Shown here piece by piece: positions 27,601-35,951 of a DNA stretch of 45,017 nucleotides. The notes below the pieces were generated by a model. The model was not told the origin of the DNA. It saw nothing but the letters and a program-made list of their open reading frames with translations, and made no database searches. The number at the start of each line of letters is the position of its first letter. Positions within the stretch are counted from its first letter, which is position 1. Made by a program: the position numbers and the translations under genes. Origin of the DNA: an uncultured Gammaproteobacteria bacterium (GTDB lineage Bacteria > Pseudomonadota > Gammaproteobacteria > Berkiellales > Berkiellaceae); the NCBI GenBank assembly GCA_902826485.1, contig CADEEZ010000016.1:1-45017 (forward strand), read 5' to 3'.

Positions 27601-27825
27601 CATGGTGTTAAGCTCTATGACAATAAAGTAGATGATAAGAATAAAAAAGAAAGTGTACAGTCGAATATTAAAACAGAAAAATATGTAATAAAAATAAAAG
27701 GATCAGGGTCAGATAGAGCGGTTGGTATTGGTAGAGAAGTAGAGTATTTAGGTAAAAAAATTATAATTTATCAAGTGGATACCATATTGACCCACAAAAA
27801 AGCAGATAAAGTATTAAAGTTTTAG
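24673..27825 (+). CDS. Giant paralogue 1 (1,050 aa): ankyrin-like N-terminus, conserved unknown C-terminal domain
   Basis: I recognise no named family. The ATG at 24673 is preferred to a TTG 12 nt upstream. A basic start is followed by ankyrin-like helices at about 120-190 (NPLHYAISTYNQPAFNTIM, KNALALAAAAFNLEAVDALL) and the shared motif LLDILLSAGPGL near 315. A long helical, possibly TPR-like middle contains YLPAFLRAQYFIYGLLIEAH. The C-terminal domain (about 909-1050) has NRAELKKVTNIGNEFSDLIM, ACHHFENKQGEWGVKSVNPY and the end TILTHKKADKVLKF. No signal peptide or membrane segment is seen. It is the first of three tandem paralogues, with 8 bp to the next. Size and layout suggest an exported effector; this is inference. 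Confidence 0.85.
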   Translation: MTDISRKKINRKKQQLDKVTNSILMNYLGAKTLEGQKSQLSNLKYHLEKRKKTSTYNINDDIGFTINLNNFGYNYFCDLVLHLDDLDLFLMLKDLGLSDIVPQGKPLWHNMIYFSSHRCFSSYFCNTPIDIYFTAGELNPLHYAISTYNQPAFNTIMSHPEFKLSYLEYVNKAKSKNALALAAAAFNLEAVDALLKLKAPCLTVNNMTSAFDHAVMKFLDYFSNNKVTQFFRTQEGMPCPLVSPEKSSGLKKAMNIETIREVFYLLLNKTPHDLNIHQLYSILPNEKKLDLFERLEELHENHIHFSRGSFKILLDILLSAGPGLCFYDLPISLQKIYVTIPDDAEICMPIMSKNQEIKYIYKYKDFEGYLLANRENFIPLASLYQYINNKLKRPDLNSNTTHSLSALEEIIMGSKNIHEITVCIVRPKVNDFVREEGLTPVEMFKKIDQVKLISFNKETLSALMKEEINPLNRIEANLVGDEFYQINEDNLKIVRSAMLDTSSTLPTLFIHLLRCNEIFRQLPNREVYFDDLMTVKKTILVFERICSKIDFYVLVSLYHHWKIIKRSPGELIEYLNALLVPIKILNKKINLMDSERYLPAFLRAQYFIYGLLIEAHCNNNQPRLAKKALREVMLVSQSAADSDFFKDIYHNLAHHIVTVQIFSIVLEFGFQYLKPKEIYKHFSQVLNYESGIVLQKSFCQKLTEYILNCIHANLFTHVEKLLILLQKHVLNENMLPLVELEKLYIVQVGLYLNKIDAKLLKSDFSVRFKLDVEKSTLEIDCSEISFSLKHIQKRIPIECKALNKNLILEEIHLYAMDDVEDFFQALDNIFSLDLKKKQKQIDIEKSKTTDPSFAKTDIEMANNMSCLMLYESNVKTYNRTKKIKKDILEPKSIFENPIKIVKQSDIIINRAELKKVTNIGNEFSDLIMITSPYGKIRFVVIKKSTEFNCFFEACHHFENKQGEWGVKSVNPYGSNQHGVKLYDNKVDDKNKKESVQSNIKTEKYVIKIKGSGSDRAVGIGREVEYLGKKIIIYQVDTILTHKKADKVLKF

Positions 27826-27833
27826 GTGTAAAA

Positions 27834-30800
27834 ATGTCAGATTCTTCTAGAAACATAATCAGCAAATCTAAAAATAAAGTAAGAAATTATACGAAAGAGC
27901 TTATTAGAAATTACTTAAATGAAAAAAATAAAAAAAAGAAAGTAGCACACTTTGAAAAGCTAACAAAACATTTACGTGAAAAAAATAATTTTAATGTCAA
28001 TCAAAATTTAGGTTTTGAGATAGAATTGCCTGATGATTCGCTCTCGAATTATCTCGTTGATATTGTCTTAGCTACAGATGATGTTGCACTATTTTCATTT
28101 CTCAGAGAGTTAGGGTTGTCAGATATTACCCATCAAGACAATAAGCTGTGGTATAGCTTAATGTATTTTAACTGTGCAGCATGTTTTGATATATATTATT
28201 CAGAAAGAGCTATACAAAATGATTTTTCAATAGATGAAATCAATCCGTTAGGTATGGCGATTGCACTACATAATCACTTTGCACTAAAAGTTATTCTCAA
28301 TCATCCTGAGTTCAAAACCTCGTATTTATACGCGGTTGATAAAACCAAAAATAGAAATGCACTAGAGTTGGCGGCCACTTATTTTAATACCAATGCTATT
28401 AAAGCTTTACTCAAATTAAAAGCGCCTTGTTTTACATCAAATAATATCTTAACAGCACATGATCATGCTTTTAAAATGTATTTGGATTATTTTTCTAAAA
28501 ATAAAGTAAGTAACCATTTTAGAAAAAAAACCGGACTTGAACCGTTGACGGCTTCACTAAATGCGAATGATGTTTTTATAAAAGCAATGAATTTTGATAC
28601 TATTTTAGAAACATTTTATTTGTTGCTTAATCATACCCCTCAAATCCGTTATTGTTTTACCCTGTATCATAATGAAAAAATCCCGAATATAAAAAGCATA
28701 TTTGAATATATTTTTGAAATCCAACAGGCTCAAATACCCGTTTCACCAGTTGCCTTTAAAACCTTTTTAGATATTATTTTAAGTATAGGTCCTGGCTTGA
28801 ATTTTAATGCCTTGCCAGTTTCTATGAAGGCTCTCTATGTGAATGATGTTTCTAAAGACGCAGAAGTTTGTTTTCCCATTATGCACCCAGGCAAAAAAAC
28901 AATATACCTAGACAGTGCTGAAAAAGTGGAAAGTTATCTTAGCGAAAACATAAAAGAACATAAAGCAGTTGGCGCTTTATTTCAGTACATTGAAAATATA
29001 CAAAGTAATCTTAATTTAGATGAAAAATCGGTTAAAATTACAAACAAAATCAAAGAGATTATTTCAAGAAATTTTGATTGTATGGATATTATAAACAACG
29101 TTATTTGGCCAGATCAAACTCTAACAGAAAACAATGAAAATAAAAACGATTCTGAAAAATTAAAATCCATACACAAAAACATTTTAGTCACTATCAATAA
29201 AGAAAATACATCCACATTAGTTTCAACTGAATTATTTTCTCTAGAAAAGCTAGAAGAACTTTTGCCTAGCAATGAATTTTATCTTAAATTTGAAAATCAT
29301 CCACAATTTATTGTAAATGGCATAAATCAAAATGCAAAGCACTTCCCTTCGTTGCTCATCAACTTACTTCGTTTAAATGAAACTTATAATCAACTAAATA
29401 AAGTAGAAGTGTATCAAACTGATCATGAATTGATCTTTAAGTCAATTGCGCTGTTTAAAAAAATGTGTGCAAAGATCGATTTTTATGCAATGATATACTT
29501 GCATCATGAGTTTAATCTTGAAAAAAAGTCTGCTATCCAATCAATTGAATCGCTTACTGAGCTATTAAATATAATCAAAATATTAAATAAAAAAAATAGC
29601 CTAAAAGATCAAAAAGAATATTTGCCTGCCATGCTGAGAACCCAATATTTTATTTATGGCTTATTAGTGCAAGCTTATATCAATGCGAAGCAACCAAAAT
29701 CTGCCAAAGCCGCTTTTAAACAAGCCATGTTGTTAATTAAAGGCGCTAAAAATCCGGATCTTTTCAAAAACGCGTATCAAACCATGATTCATCATGCTTT
29801 TGCCATTAAGACATTTACCCTTGTTATTGAATATGGGTTCGATATGCTTTCGGTAGAGGCTATGTATAAACATTTATCTCAAGTAATCCGTTATGAAGAA
29901 GGCATGATTTTTCAACAGTCATTTAGTAAAAACTTAGCAAAATATCTCACTGAGGCGATGAAAAATAATCGTTTTTCTCATATTGATAAGATACTGACGC
30001 TTTTAAAAATATATGCGCCAAAAGATAATCGAATTTCTGTTGTTGAATTAACTCAATTAAAAGAAAGTAAAATACAAGAATATATAAATGATATCGAAAA
30101 AATGATATTTTCTTTGGGTTTAGATGAAAAAATTAAGCTTGATATAAATAATTATACGCTGCACGTTGATTTGAGTGATGTGCATGTAACCTTAAATCAA
30201 CTTAAAAAATACTTTCCTGCCGAATCAAATTGTATGTCAAAAATATTACAGTTCTCAGATCTTTATTTAAATACAATTGATGAAATGAATGAGATTTTTT
30301 TAACAATTAATCTAATCTTAGAAAATGATTTGAAGTATAAGAAAAAACAAATCGATAGAATTAATGGTAAAATTAAAAACTCGAATAGTGTTTTGGAAGA
30401 CAATTTTGATTTAGAAAAAAACATGTCATATTTAAGTTTATATGATCATACTAAAGTAAAACGGCTTCCAAGAAAAAATAAAATACAAGATTCAACATTA
30501 GAATGTAAAAAAGGTGATAATTTCATATTTAATATCAAAGAACCAGAAATTAAAATTAATCGTGCTGAATTAAAAAAATTGGCCAAAATTGGGGATGAAT
30601 TTAGTGATTTAATTATGATCACAGATTCTTTTTCGGGGAACAGCAAGAGATACCTGGCCATTATAAATGAATCTGAGTTCGATTGTTTTAAAAACGCGTG
30701 TCATCATTTTGAAAATAATGAAGGGGAATGGGCGGTCAAATCCGTTAATCCTTATGGCCAAAATCAACATGGTGTCAAGTTGTATGAAAATAAGCAAAAT

Positions 30801-31037
30801 CAAGGACATCAAAATAATAACCATTCTGCTAAAACGACTACAACCACTACGACGATTAACACTAATCATAATTCAAATTTAAAATCTGAAAAATACCTAA
30901 TCAAAATTAAAGGCTCAGGCTCAGAAAGAGCAATAGGGGTTGGAAAAGAAGTAGATTACCAGGGTAAGAAAATTATTATTTATCAAGTAGATACTATATT
31001 GACGCATAAAAAAGCAGATAAGGTTTTAAAGTTTTAA
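27834..31037 (+). CDS. Giant paralogue 2 (1,067 aa)
   Basis: This is a co-linear paralogue of the gene 8 bp upstream and of the next gene. Shared landmarks are the ankyrin-like NPLGMAIALHNHFALKVIL and RNALELAATYFNTNAIKALL, LLDI-type LDIILSIGPGL, YLPAMLRTQYFIYGLLVQAY, NMSYLSLYD, and the C-terminal domain from about 909 (NRAELKKLAKIGDEFSDLIM, ACHHFENNEGEWAVKSVNPY). The end YQVDTILTHKKADKVLKF is identical to that of paralogue 1. Within the C-terminal domain a low-complexity Gln/Asn/Thr linker with a run of seven Thr separates two conserved halves; paralogue 1 has a charged linker instead. No catalytic motif is recognised. The three are probably one transcript. Confidence 0.87.
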   Translation: MSDSSRNIISKSKNKVRNYTKELIRNYLNEKNKKKKVAHFEKLTKHLREKNNFNVNQNLGFEIELPDDSLSNYLVDIVLATDDVALFSFLRELGLSDITHQDNKLWYSLMYFNCAACFDIYYSERAIQNDFSIDEINPLGMAIALHNHFALKVILNHPEFKTSYLYAVDKTKNRNALELAATYFNTNAIKALLKLKAPCFTSNNILTAHDHAFKMYLDYFSKNKVSNHFRKKTGLEPLTASLNANDVFIKAMNFDTILETFYLLLNHTPQIRYCFTLYHNEKIPNIKSIFEYIFEIQQAQIPVSPVAFKTFLDIILSIGPGLNFNALPVSMKALYVNDVSKDAEVCFPIMHPGKKTIYLDSAEKVESYLSENIKEHKAVGALFQYIENIQSNLNLDEKSVKITNKIKEIISRNFDCMDIINNVIWPDQTLTENNENKNDSEKLKSIHKNILVTINKENTSTLVSTELFSLEKLEELLPSNEFYLKFENHPQFIVNGINQNAKHFPSLLINLLRLNETYNQLNKVEVYQTDHELIFKSIALFKKMCAKIDFYAMIYLHHEFNLEKKSAIQSIESLTELLNIIKILNKKNSLKDQKEYLPAMLRTQYFIYGLLVQAYINAKQPKSAKAAFKQAMLLIKGAKNPDLFKNAYQTMIHHAFAIKTFTLVIEYGFDMLSVEAMYKHLSQVIRYEEGMIFQQSFSKNLAKYLTEAMKNNRFSHIDKILTLLKIYAPKDNRISVVELTQLKESKIQEYINDIEKMIFSLGLDEKIKLDINNYTLHVDLSDVHVTLNQLKKYFPAESNCMSKILQFSDLYLNTIDEMNEIFLTINLILENDLKYKKKQIDRINGKIKNSNSVLEDNFDLEKNMSYLSLYDHTKVKRLPRKNKIQDSTLECKKGDNFIFNIKEPEIKINRAELKKLAKIGDEFSDLIMITDSFSGNSKRYLAIINESEFDCFKNACHHFENNEGEWAVKSVNPYGQNQHGVKLYENKQNQGHQNNNHSAKTTTTTTTINTNHNSNLKSEKYLIKIKGSGSERAIGVGKEVDYQGKKIIIYQVDTILTHKKADKVLKF

Positions 31038-31073
31038 TTTTTAAAATATTTTAGAAAATAGGCAGGCAGTATA

Positions 31074-34000
31074 ATGGATAGTTCTAAAAATTCGAAAGCA
31101 ATAATAAAAATAATAAAGCCAAGTAAACAAGATCTCACAAAAACAAAAAATTTAACCATCAACTACCTTGATGCAAAAACACCTGAATTAAAAGATAAAC
31201 ATTTAAATGTGTTAAAGAACTTTTTATTAGCGCGCAAGAAAAAAGAAGGGTGCATTAAATTTAATTCGGTTGCTGATGTAAAAATTCCTAATTCTACTAA
31301 TACTAAATATTATAATAGATATATAGACGTCGCTTTAGAAGAGGATGATGTAAAATTATTTGGTTTACTTATGGAAGTAGGTTTAGATGATCAACTTGTT
31401 AAAGACTTATCCTTAATATGTTATATCGTACATCATAATGCAATAAAATGTTTTAAGCTATTTATTAACAGGGGAGATTTTAAAAGGCATTTTTCAGAAG
31501 GAAAGTACTCGCCTTTGATATTTGCAGTGACAACTGCTCCTATCTATTTAGAAATGATTTTATCACACCCAGATTTCGACCCTAAATATTTTTCTTATGA
31601 AGTGGCCTGTTCTAATCCATTAATTGAAGGGGTAGCGCATTTTAATTTTGAGGCAAGCAAAACTTTACTTAATTTAGGTGCACCTTGTACGCTCGAAAAT
31701 AAAACCAAAACAGCATTTGATGCAACCCTTAATGTATATCTCGATTTCTATTCACAAGATAAAGCCACAGAATACCTTGAAGCAAAAGAAGGGCTTTACA
31801 ACATATATGGTACAACAGGTCAACCTACATTAAAAGATTCGATGGTATATCATAATATTATTAAAATATTCTATTTGCTTTTAAATCAAACCCCACACAT
31901 TCTTAATAAATATCAATTGAACTTTACTCATGATGAGCGCGCCTCAACAAAATATATATTTGAAGTAATTGATGATGTGCTTAATAATGTTAAAATTAAT
32001 AAGGGATCTATAAAATTATTACTCGATATTTTACTCAGTGTAGGCCCAGGATTATATTTTAATATATTGCCAGAAAGTTTGAAAAATCTATACAAAGATG
32101 TGCCTAGTACAGCTGAAATGGTTATGCCGATCATGCTTTCTGATAATAAAACAGAGTATTTCTATACTTATAAAGAACTTGAACTGTTTTTATTAAATAA
32201 ACCTGAAAATTTTATACCTATCAGTGCAATGATCCAATTCTTTGACAATGAGCTGAAAAACCGTTCATGCGAAGATTTCCATTATTCTCAACTAGAAAAT
32301 TTAAAGAATATAATTAAAGATATTCCTGGTTTTAATACTATGGAACAAACCATTGTATGGCCAAAACATGAGAAAATAAATCTTTCTCTCAGCCAACCCC
32401 CTTTAGAAATTTTATCTCAAGGGTTACAGTCGATAAAACAGGTATTAAAGGATGAAGAAAATATTTGTGTTGAATTTAGTCAAGAAATATTTACTTTATA
32501 TGATTTACAACAAGCGTTGATATGTGAAGAAAATTATCCTGTGTCTGGACCATTATTATATCCTAGCTTAATTCGTTTAAATGAAATGTTAATGCAATTG
32601 GTTCTCAAAAAGAAGCTTAATGTAGTGATAATACAAGATTTGACAAATGCGAAGCTATTGTTCGAAAAAGTTTGTCAAAGAATAGATGTTCATACAATAA
32701 CATGGCTATCTATGTTCTTAACAGAGCATAAAACTTCAGATAAAGAACTGATTGATATAGTCAATCTTCTTATTTCAATTTGTAAGGTTTTAGGTAGAGA
32801 GCTAAAATTAACCGAGCGCGAAGTTTACTTGCCTGCTTTGTTAAGATTAGAAGTCTTTCTAAAAGGTATTGTGATTGATTTATATGTTAAAAATAATCAA
32901 CTCAAGTTGGCATATAATGTTTATAAACAATATATAGTCACATTTGAAATCGCTTTTAAAAGTAATTCTTTTAAAAATAGATTTAAATCAAGTGCCAATG
33001 AAAAATGGTTTGTAGATATTATTCAATCTGTAAGTTGTTTTGCCATCAATAATCTTTCAGCGAAAGAAATTCAACCGTATTTGTGCCAAGTCCTTAATTC
33101 TCCTATCGAGATTTTAAACGAGTCATTTGTGGAACAGTTGTTAAGATATATGGAAGGTTGTTTTTCTGCTAATTTATTTTTCGAAGTAAAAGATCTTATG
33201 ATAATACTTAAGGAAAAGTCAATTAAAAATAAAATAATTGACTCGGAATATATTGAAACAGTAAAAAAAGAGAACTTACAAAATTATATTGAGAAACAGA
33301 TTGCATTGGTCAAAGAACTAGCTATAGATGATTTAGTTAAAGTTAAGGGTGAGGATTTTGCCATAAAAATTGATCTTAATCCATTAAGTTTAAAGCTAAA
33401 TGAAATCAAAAGACTTCTGCCTGCTGATTTCGCCATGTCTGATAAACTAATTCAGATTAAAAGCGTCGATGATTATTCTAAATTTGACCTCAAGATATTA
33501 TTACAAACAATCGCGCGAATTAAAAAACACCATCTAGAAAAAACAAATAAAATAAAAGAGAGTTTGTCAGAAAAACTAGAGCCCAGTAAACCTTCAACTT
33601 CCAGTACTTGTACAAATGAGATTAAAGAGGATCTCGTTCTTAATATGTCATATTTAAGTTTGTACGATCGCCATAAAACGATAAAACCAAATAAAGTTAG
33701 ATCTAAAAATGCTTCTATTCAAAATAATGATGTGCTGAATAAAAATGAAAAAATAATTATTCCTGAAGAAAAGTTTAATCGATCAGAACTTAAAGATATG
33801 GCAAATATTGGCACAGAGTATAGTGAGTTAATCATGATTTTCAGCCCTTATTTTGGTAATAATAAAAAATTCCTGGCTATTAAAAAATCAAAAGAGTTTG
33901 AAAGCTTTTTTGATGCTTGTCATCATTTTAAAAATGTTAAAGGTGAGTGGGCTGTAAAGTCAATTAACCCTTACGGTAAAAATCAACATGGTGTGAAGTT

Positions 34001-34265
34001 GTATGAAAACAAGCAAAATCATGAGAATCTAAATAATAACAATTCTGCTACTAGTACCAGTACGACGACAACCACTACTAGTATTAGCTGTAATAATAAT
34101 TCAAATTTAAAATCTGAAAAATATTTAATAAAAATAAAAGGATGCAGTTCTGAACGAGCCATAGGTACAGGGAAAGAAGTAGGCTATATGGGCAAAAAAA
34201 TTATTGTTTATACTGTGGATACAGTTTTGACTCATAAAAAAGCTGATAAGAAATTAAAATTTTAA
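31074..34265 (+). CDS. Giant paralogue 3 (1,063 aa), most diverged copy
   Basis: This is the third tandem paralogue, 36 bp after the second, with AGGCAG before the ATG. It keeps the layout, including the ankyrin-like SPLIFAVTTAPIYLEMIL, LLDILLSVGPGL, YLPALLRLEVFLKGIVI, NMSYLSLYD, and a C-terminal domain from about 902 (NRSELKDMANIGTEYSELIM, ACHHFKNVKGEWAVKSINPY). The end reads TVLTHKKADKKLKF. Its N-terminal half differs more from the other two than they do from each other. The linker in the C-terminal domain is Asn/Ser/Thr-rich. Strong conservation of the last 150 residues against a drifting middle suggests the C-terminal domain carries the shared function or export signal. Confidence 0.87.
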   Translation: MDSSKNSKAIIKIIKPSKQDLTKTKNLTINYLDAKTPELKDKHLNVLKNFLLARKKKEGCIKFNSVADVKIPNSTNTKYYNRYIDVALEEDDVKLFGLLMEVGLDDQLVKDLSLICYIVHHNAIKCFKLFINRGDFKRHFSEGKYSPLIFAVTTAPIYLEMILSHPDFDPKYFSYEVACSNPLIEGVAHFNFEASKTLLNLGAPCTLENKTKTAFDATLNVYLDFYSQDKATEYLEAKEGLYNIYGTTGQPTLKDSMVYHNIIKIFYLLLNQTPHILNKYQLNFTHDERASTKYIFEVIDDVLNNVKINKGSIKLLLDILLSVGPGLYFNILPESLKNLYKDVPSTAEMVMPIMLSDNKTEYFYTYKELELFLLNKPENFIPISAMIQFFDNELKNRSCEDFHYSQLENLKNIIKDIPGFNTMEQTIVWPKHEKINLSLSQPPLEILSQGLQSIKQVLKDEENICVEFSQEIFTLYDLQQALICEENYPVSGPLLYPSLIRLNEMLMQLVLKKKLNVVIIQDLTNAKLLFEKVCQRIDVHTITWLSMFLTEHKTSDKELIDIVNLLISICKVLGRELKLTEREVYLPALLRLEVFLKGIVIDLYVKNNQLKLAYNVYKQYIVTFEIAFKSNSFKNRFKSSANEKWFVDIIQSVSCFAINNLSAKEIQPYLCQVLNSPIEILNESFVEQLLRYMEGCFSANLFFEVKDLMIILKEKSIKNKIIDSEYIETVKKENLQNYIEKQIALVKELAIDDLVKVKGEDFAIKIDLNPLSLKLNEIKRLLPADFAMSDKLIQIKSVDDYSKFDLKILLQTIARIKKHHLEKTNKIKESLSEKLEPSKPSTSSTCTNEIKEDLVLNMSYLSLYDRHKTIKPNKVRSKNASIQNNDVLNKNEKIIIPEEKFNRSELKDMANIGTEYSELIMIFSPYFGNNKKFLAIKKSKEFESFFDACHHFKNVKGEWAVKSINPYGKNQHGVKLYENKQNHENLNNNNSATSTSTTTTTTSISCNNNSNLKSEKYLIKIKGCSSERAIGTGKEVGYMGKKIIVYTVDTVLTHKKADKKLKF

Positions 34266-34364
34266 TTTGAGGCTAAAGCTTCGAAGGACAGGTTGCTGCA
34301 TAACAACCCTACTTATTACCCATCACCAACAATGGTAATAGGTCATAATAACCACTTAGTTAGC

Positions 34365-34393
34365 TTTACAAGTGCTTTTTATAGGGATAAAAT
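34365..34393 (+). promoter_or_regulatory. Strong promoter for small NLS-like gene
   Basis: TTTACA (34365-34370) and TAAAAT (34388-34393) are exactly 17 bp apart, each one base from consensus. Transcription would begin near 34400, about 44 nt before the start codon, which also has a strong GAGGAGG site. The small gene can therefore be expressed independently of the giant paralogues. Confidence 0.7.
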
Positions 34394-34443
34394 ATATGAA
34401 CCTATTGTATAGATATAGCTAGGTAGCCGTATGAGGAGGCGTT

Positions 34444-35136
34444 ATGACAGATAAGGGTAAAGATAATAAAGAGGATAAGCTTAATACAAAGCGTTCTGAA
34501 GAAGAAAGATCATCAGAAGGGTTTACTATGCCTTCTTTTGCCGAATTAGAAAACCTAAATGCGCAATACAAACAAATTAGTGATAAAAAGAAAGAAATTA
34601 AAGAAAGCCAATCTGCCTTAAAAATAGATGAAAAACTGAATAATGAGTTAGTCTATAACTGGAAGAATCTCGAATTAAACGATCCAGAAAAAATATATTT
34701 TTATAATAAAGCGAAACAAAGTATTTTAGAGAATGTAAACAGAAGATTAAGAGATGAATTTTCTCCTTCAGTTACAATGGATAATGAAAGAGTGCAACGC
34801 ATAATAAAAGTAGAAGTAGAAGATTTGGCATTTGACTATTACAGACAAGCAAATTCTCCAGATGCTAAGGCGAGTCATAAAAGTACCCCCATCCCCAACA
34901 ATAATAATAACAATCACTTAAAGATTGAAACAGAGGCCAGACGGCATTCTACGGGAAACTCAATTACGCCTAAGCAGGAGAAACTCCAATCAAACAAAAC
35001 GATGATAATTTCCTCCCCCACGATCTTGAAAAAATCTAAATCAGATGAAATTAAAACAGAGCATAACGAAAAAGATAAGAAAGATAAAAAAAGCGTCGCT
35101 AGCAAAAAGAAACGACGCTGGTCTACTAAAAAATAA
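34444..35136 (+). CDS. Lysine-rich protein with coiled-coil and NLS-like tail (230 aa)
   Basis: No family is recognised. Residues 1-35 are charged. About 35-125 look helical (FAELENLNAQYKQISDKKKE, RVQRIIKVEVEDLAFDYYRQ). A run of six Asn sits near 155, followed by a Ser/Thr/Lys-rich disordered part. The tail has many lysines, including DKKDKKSVASKKKRRW, which fits a bipartite nuclear-localisation pattern (two basic clusters about ten residues apart). No signal peptide is seen. It follows the three giant paralogues on the same strand but has its own promoter and a strong ribosome-binding site. A host-nucleus-directed effector is one reading; a DNA- or RNA-binding protein is another. Confidence 0.78.
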   Translation: MTDKGKDNKEDKLNTKRSEEERSSEGFTMPSFAELENLNAQYKQISDKKKEIKESQSALKIDEKLNNELVYNWKNLELNDPEKIYFYNKAKQSILENVNRRLRDEFSPSVTMDNERVQRIIKVEVEDLAFDYYRQANSPDAKASHKSTPIPNNNNNNHLKIETEARRHSTGNSITPKQEKLQSNKTMIISSPTILKKSKSDEIKTEHNEKDKKDKKSVASKKKRRWSTKK

Positions 35137-35139
35137 AAT

Positions 35140-35868
35140 TTATAATAATCGGGGCAGTTCTACCATACTGGGAGTTCGAGCCACAATGCCAATATGTAAG
35201 CCCATGCTAGATTTGTAAGGACGCGCTTCAAATCGTTCGATAGACCCACTGGTAGGGATAAATTGCTGACCATTATAAACAAAACGATTATCGTTACTCC
35301 AAATGGCCATGCCTCGAATACCAAACCATTTTAATAGCATCCATTGGGCACCAAATCCTATACGGCCAATCGTTTTACTGGGATTCCAAACATAGTAATC
35401 TTCAGTTACCCCCGTGCCAGCTGGGGTGTAATATATATTTGAATGGGGTCTTTGAAAAGAAATTCCGCCAGTAAAAATTAAATCAAAGTTGCAAGGAATG
35501 AGATTTCTATAAATCATGAAGTCGGTATGCCAACCTTTGAAACGATTTTCTACATGGCTAATATCGCCCCCTGCGGCAACGCGATTAAAAAATAAATGGT
35601 TATTCGGTAGAGACATGCGCTCTGTTTCAAGGCTGCTTCTTTCCCAGCCTACATCAATGCCCCAATCCCAGCCTTTCCAATTACCAAATCGTAAGCCGGC
35701 ATATAAATTTTCCCCTTCGTGCATTTCAGGGAAGGTGGGTCTAAATTCTGCTTTGGGTCTTGCCCCAAAATGTTTGTAATCAGCGCCTATATGCAAAGAA
35801 ATAGGATTCATTGCCCAAGTTAAGCTGGGCAACAAGAGTAATAAAAACAAGCTTAGAGGCTTACGCAT
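35140..35868 (-). CDS. Outer-membrane beta-barrel-like protein (about 242 aa)
   Basis: A signal peptide (MRKPLSLFLLLLLPSLTWA) is followed by alternating aromatic and polar stretches such as LYAGLRFGNWKGWDWGIDVGW, KTIGRIGFGAQWMLLKWFGI and SSMGLHIGIVARTP, consistent with a small beta-barrel of the OmpA/OmpW-like surface-antigen type. The start at 35868 has GGGA at good spacing; an ATG six bases upstream (35874) overlaps that site and is less likely. It converges on the NLS-like gene with a 3-bp gap. The mltD-like gene lies upstream on the same strand. The specific function is unknown. Confidence 0.75.
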   Translation of the reverse strand: MRKPLSLFLLLLLPSLTWAMNPISLHIGADYKHFGARPKAEFRPTFPEMHEGENLYAGLRFGNWKGWDWGIDVGWERSSLETERMSLPNNHLFFNRVAAGGDISHVENRFKGWHTDFMIYRNLIPCNFDLIFTGGISFQRPHSNIYYTPAGTGVTEDYYVWNPSKTIGRIGFGAQWMLLKWFGIRGMAIWSNDNRFVYNGQQFIPTSGSIERFEARPYKSSMGLHIGIVARTPSMVELPRLL

Positions 35869-35951
35869 AGTCATCCCAACTGTTTGTTTATATAGCTAAT
35901 ATAAATTTTGATATTTTAATTATAGTTGCTTTAGTATAGTCAGCGGTCAGA

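Noticed and set aside
24673..34265. Giant paralogues as RHS or contact-dependent toxins
   Set aside because: No RHS/YD repeats, no secretion domain and no immunity-sized gene after each; the C-terminal domain is conserved, not exchanged.
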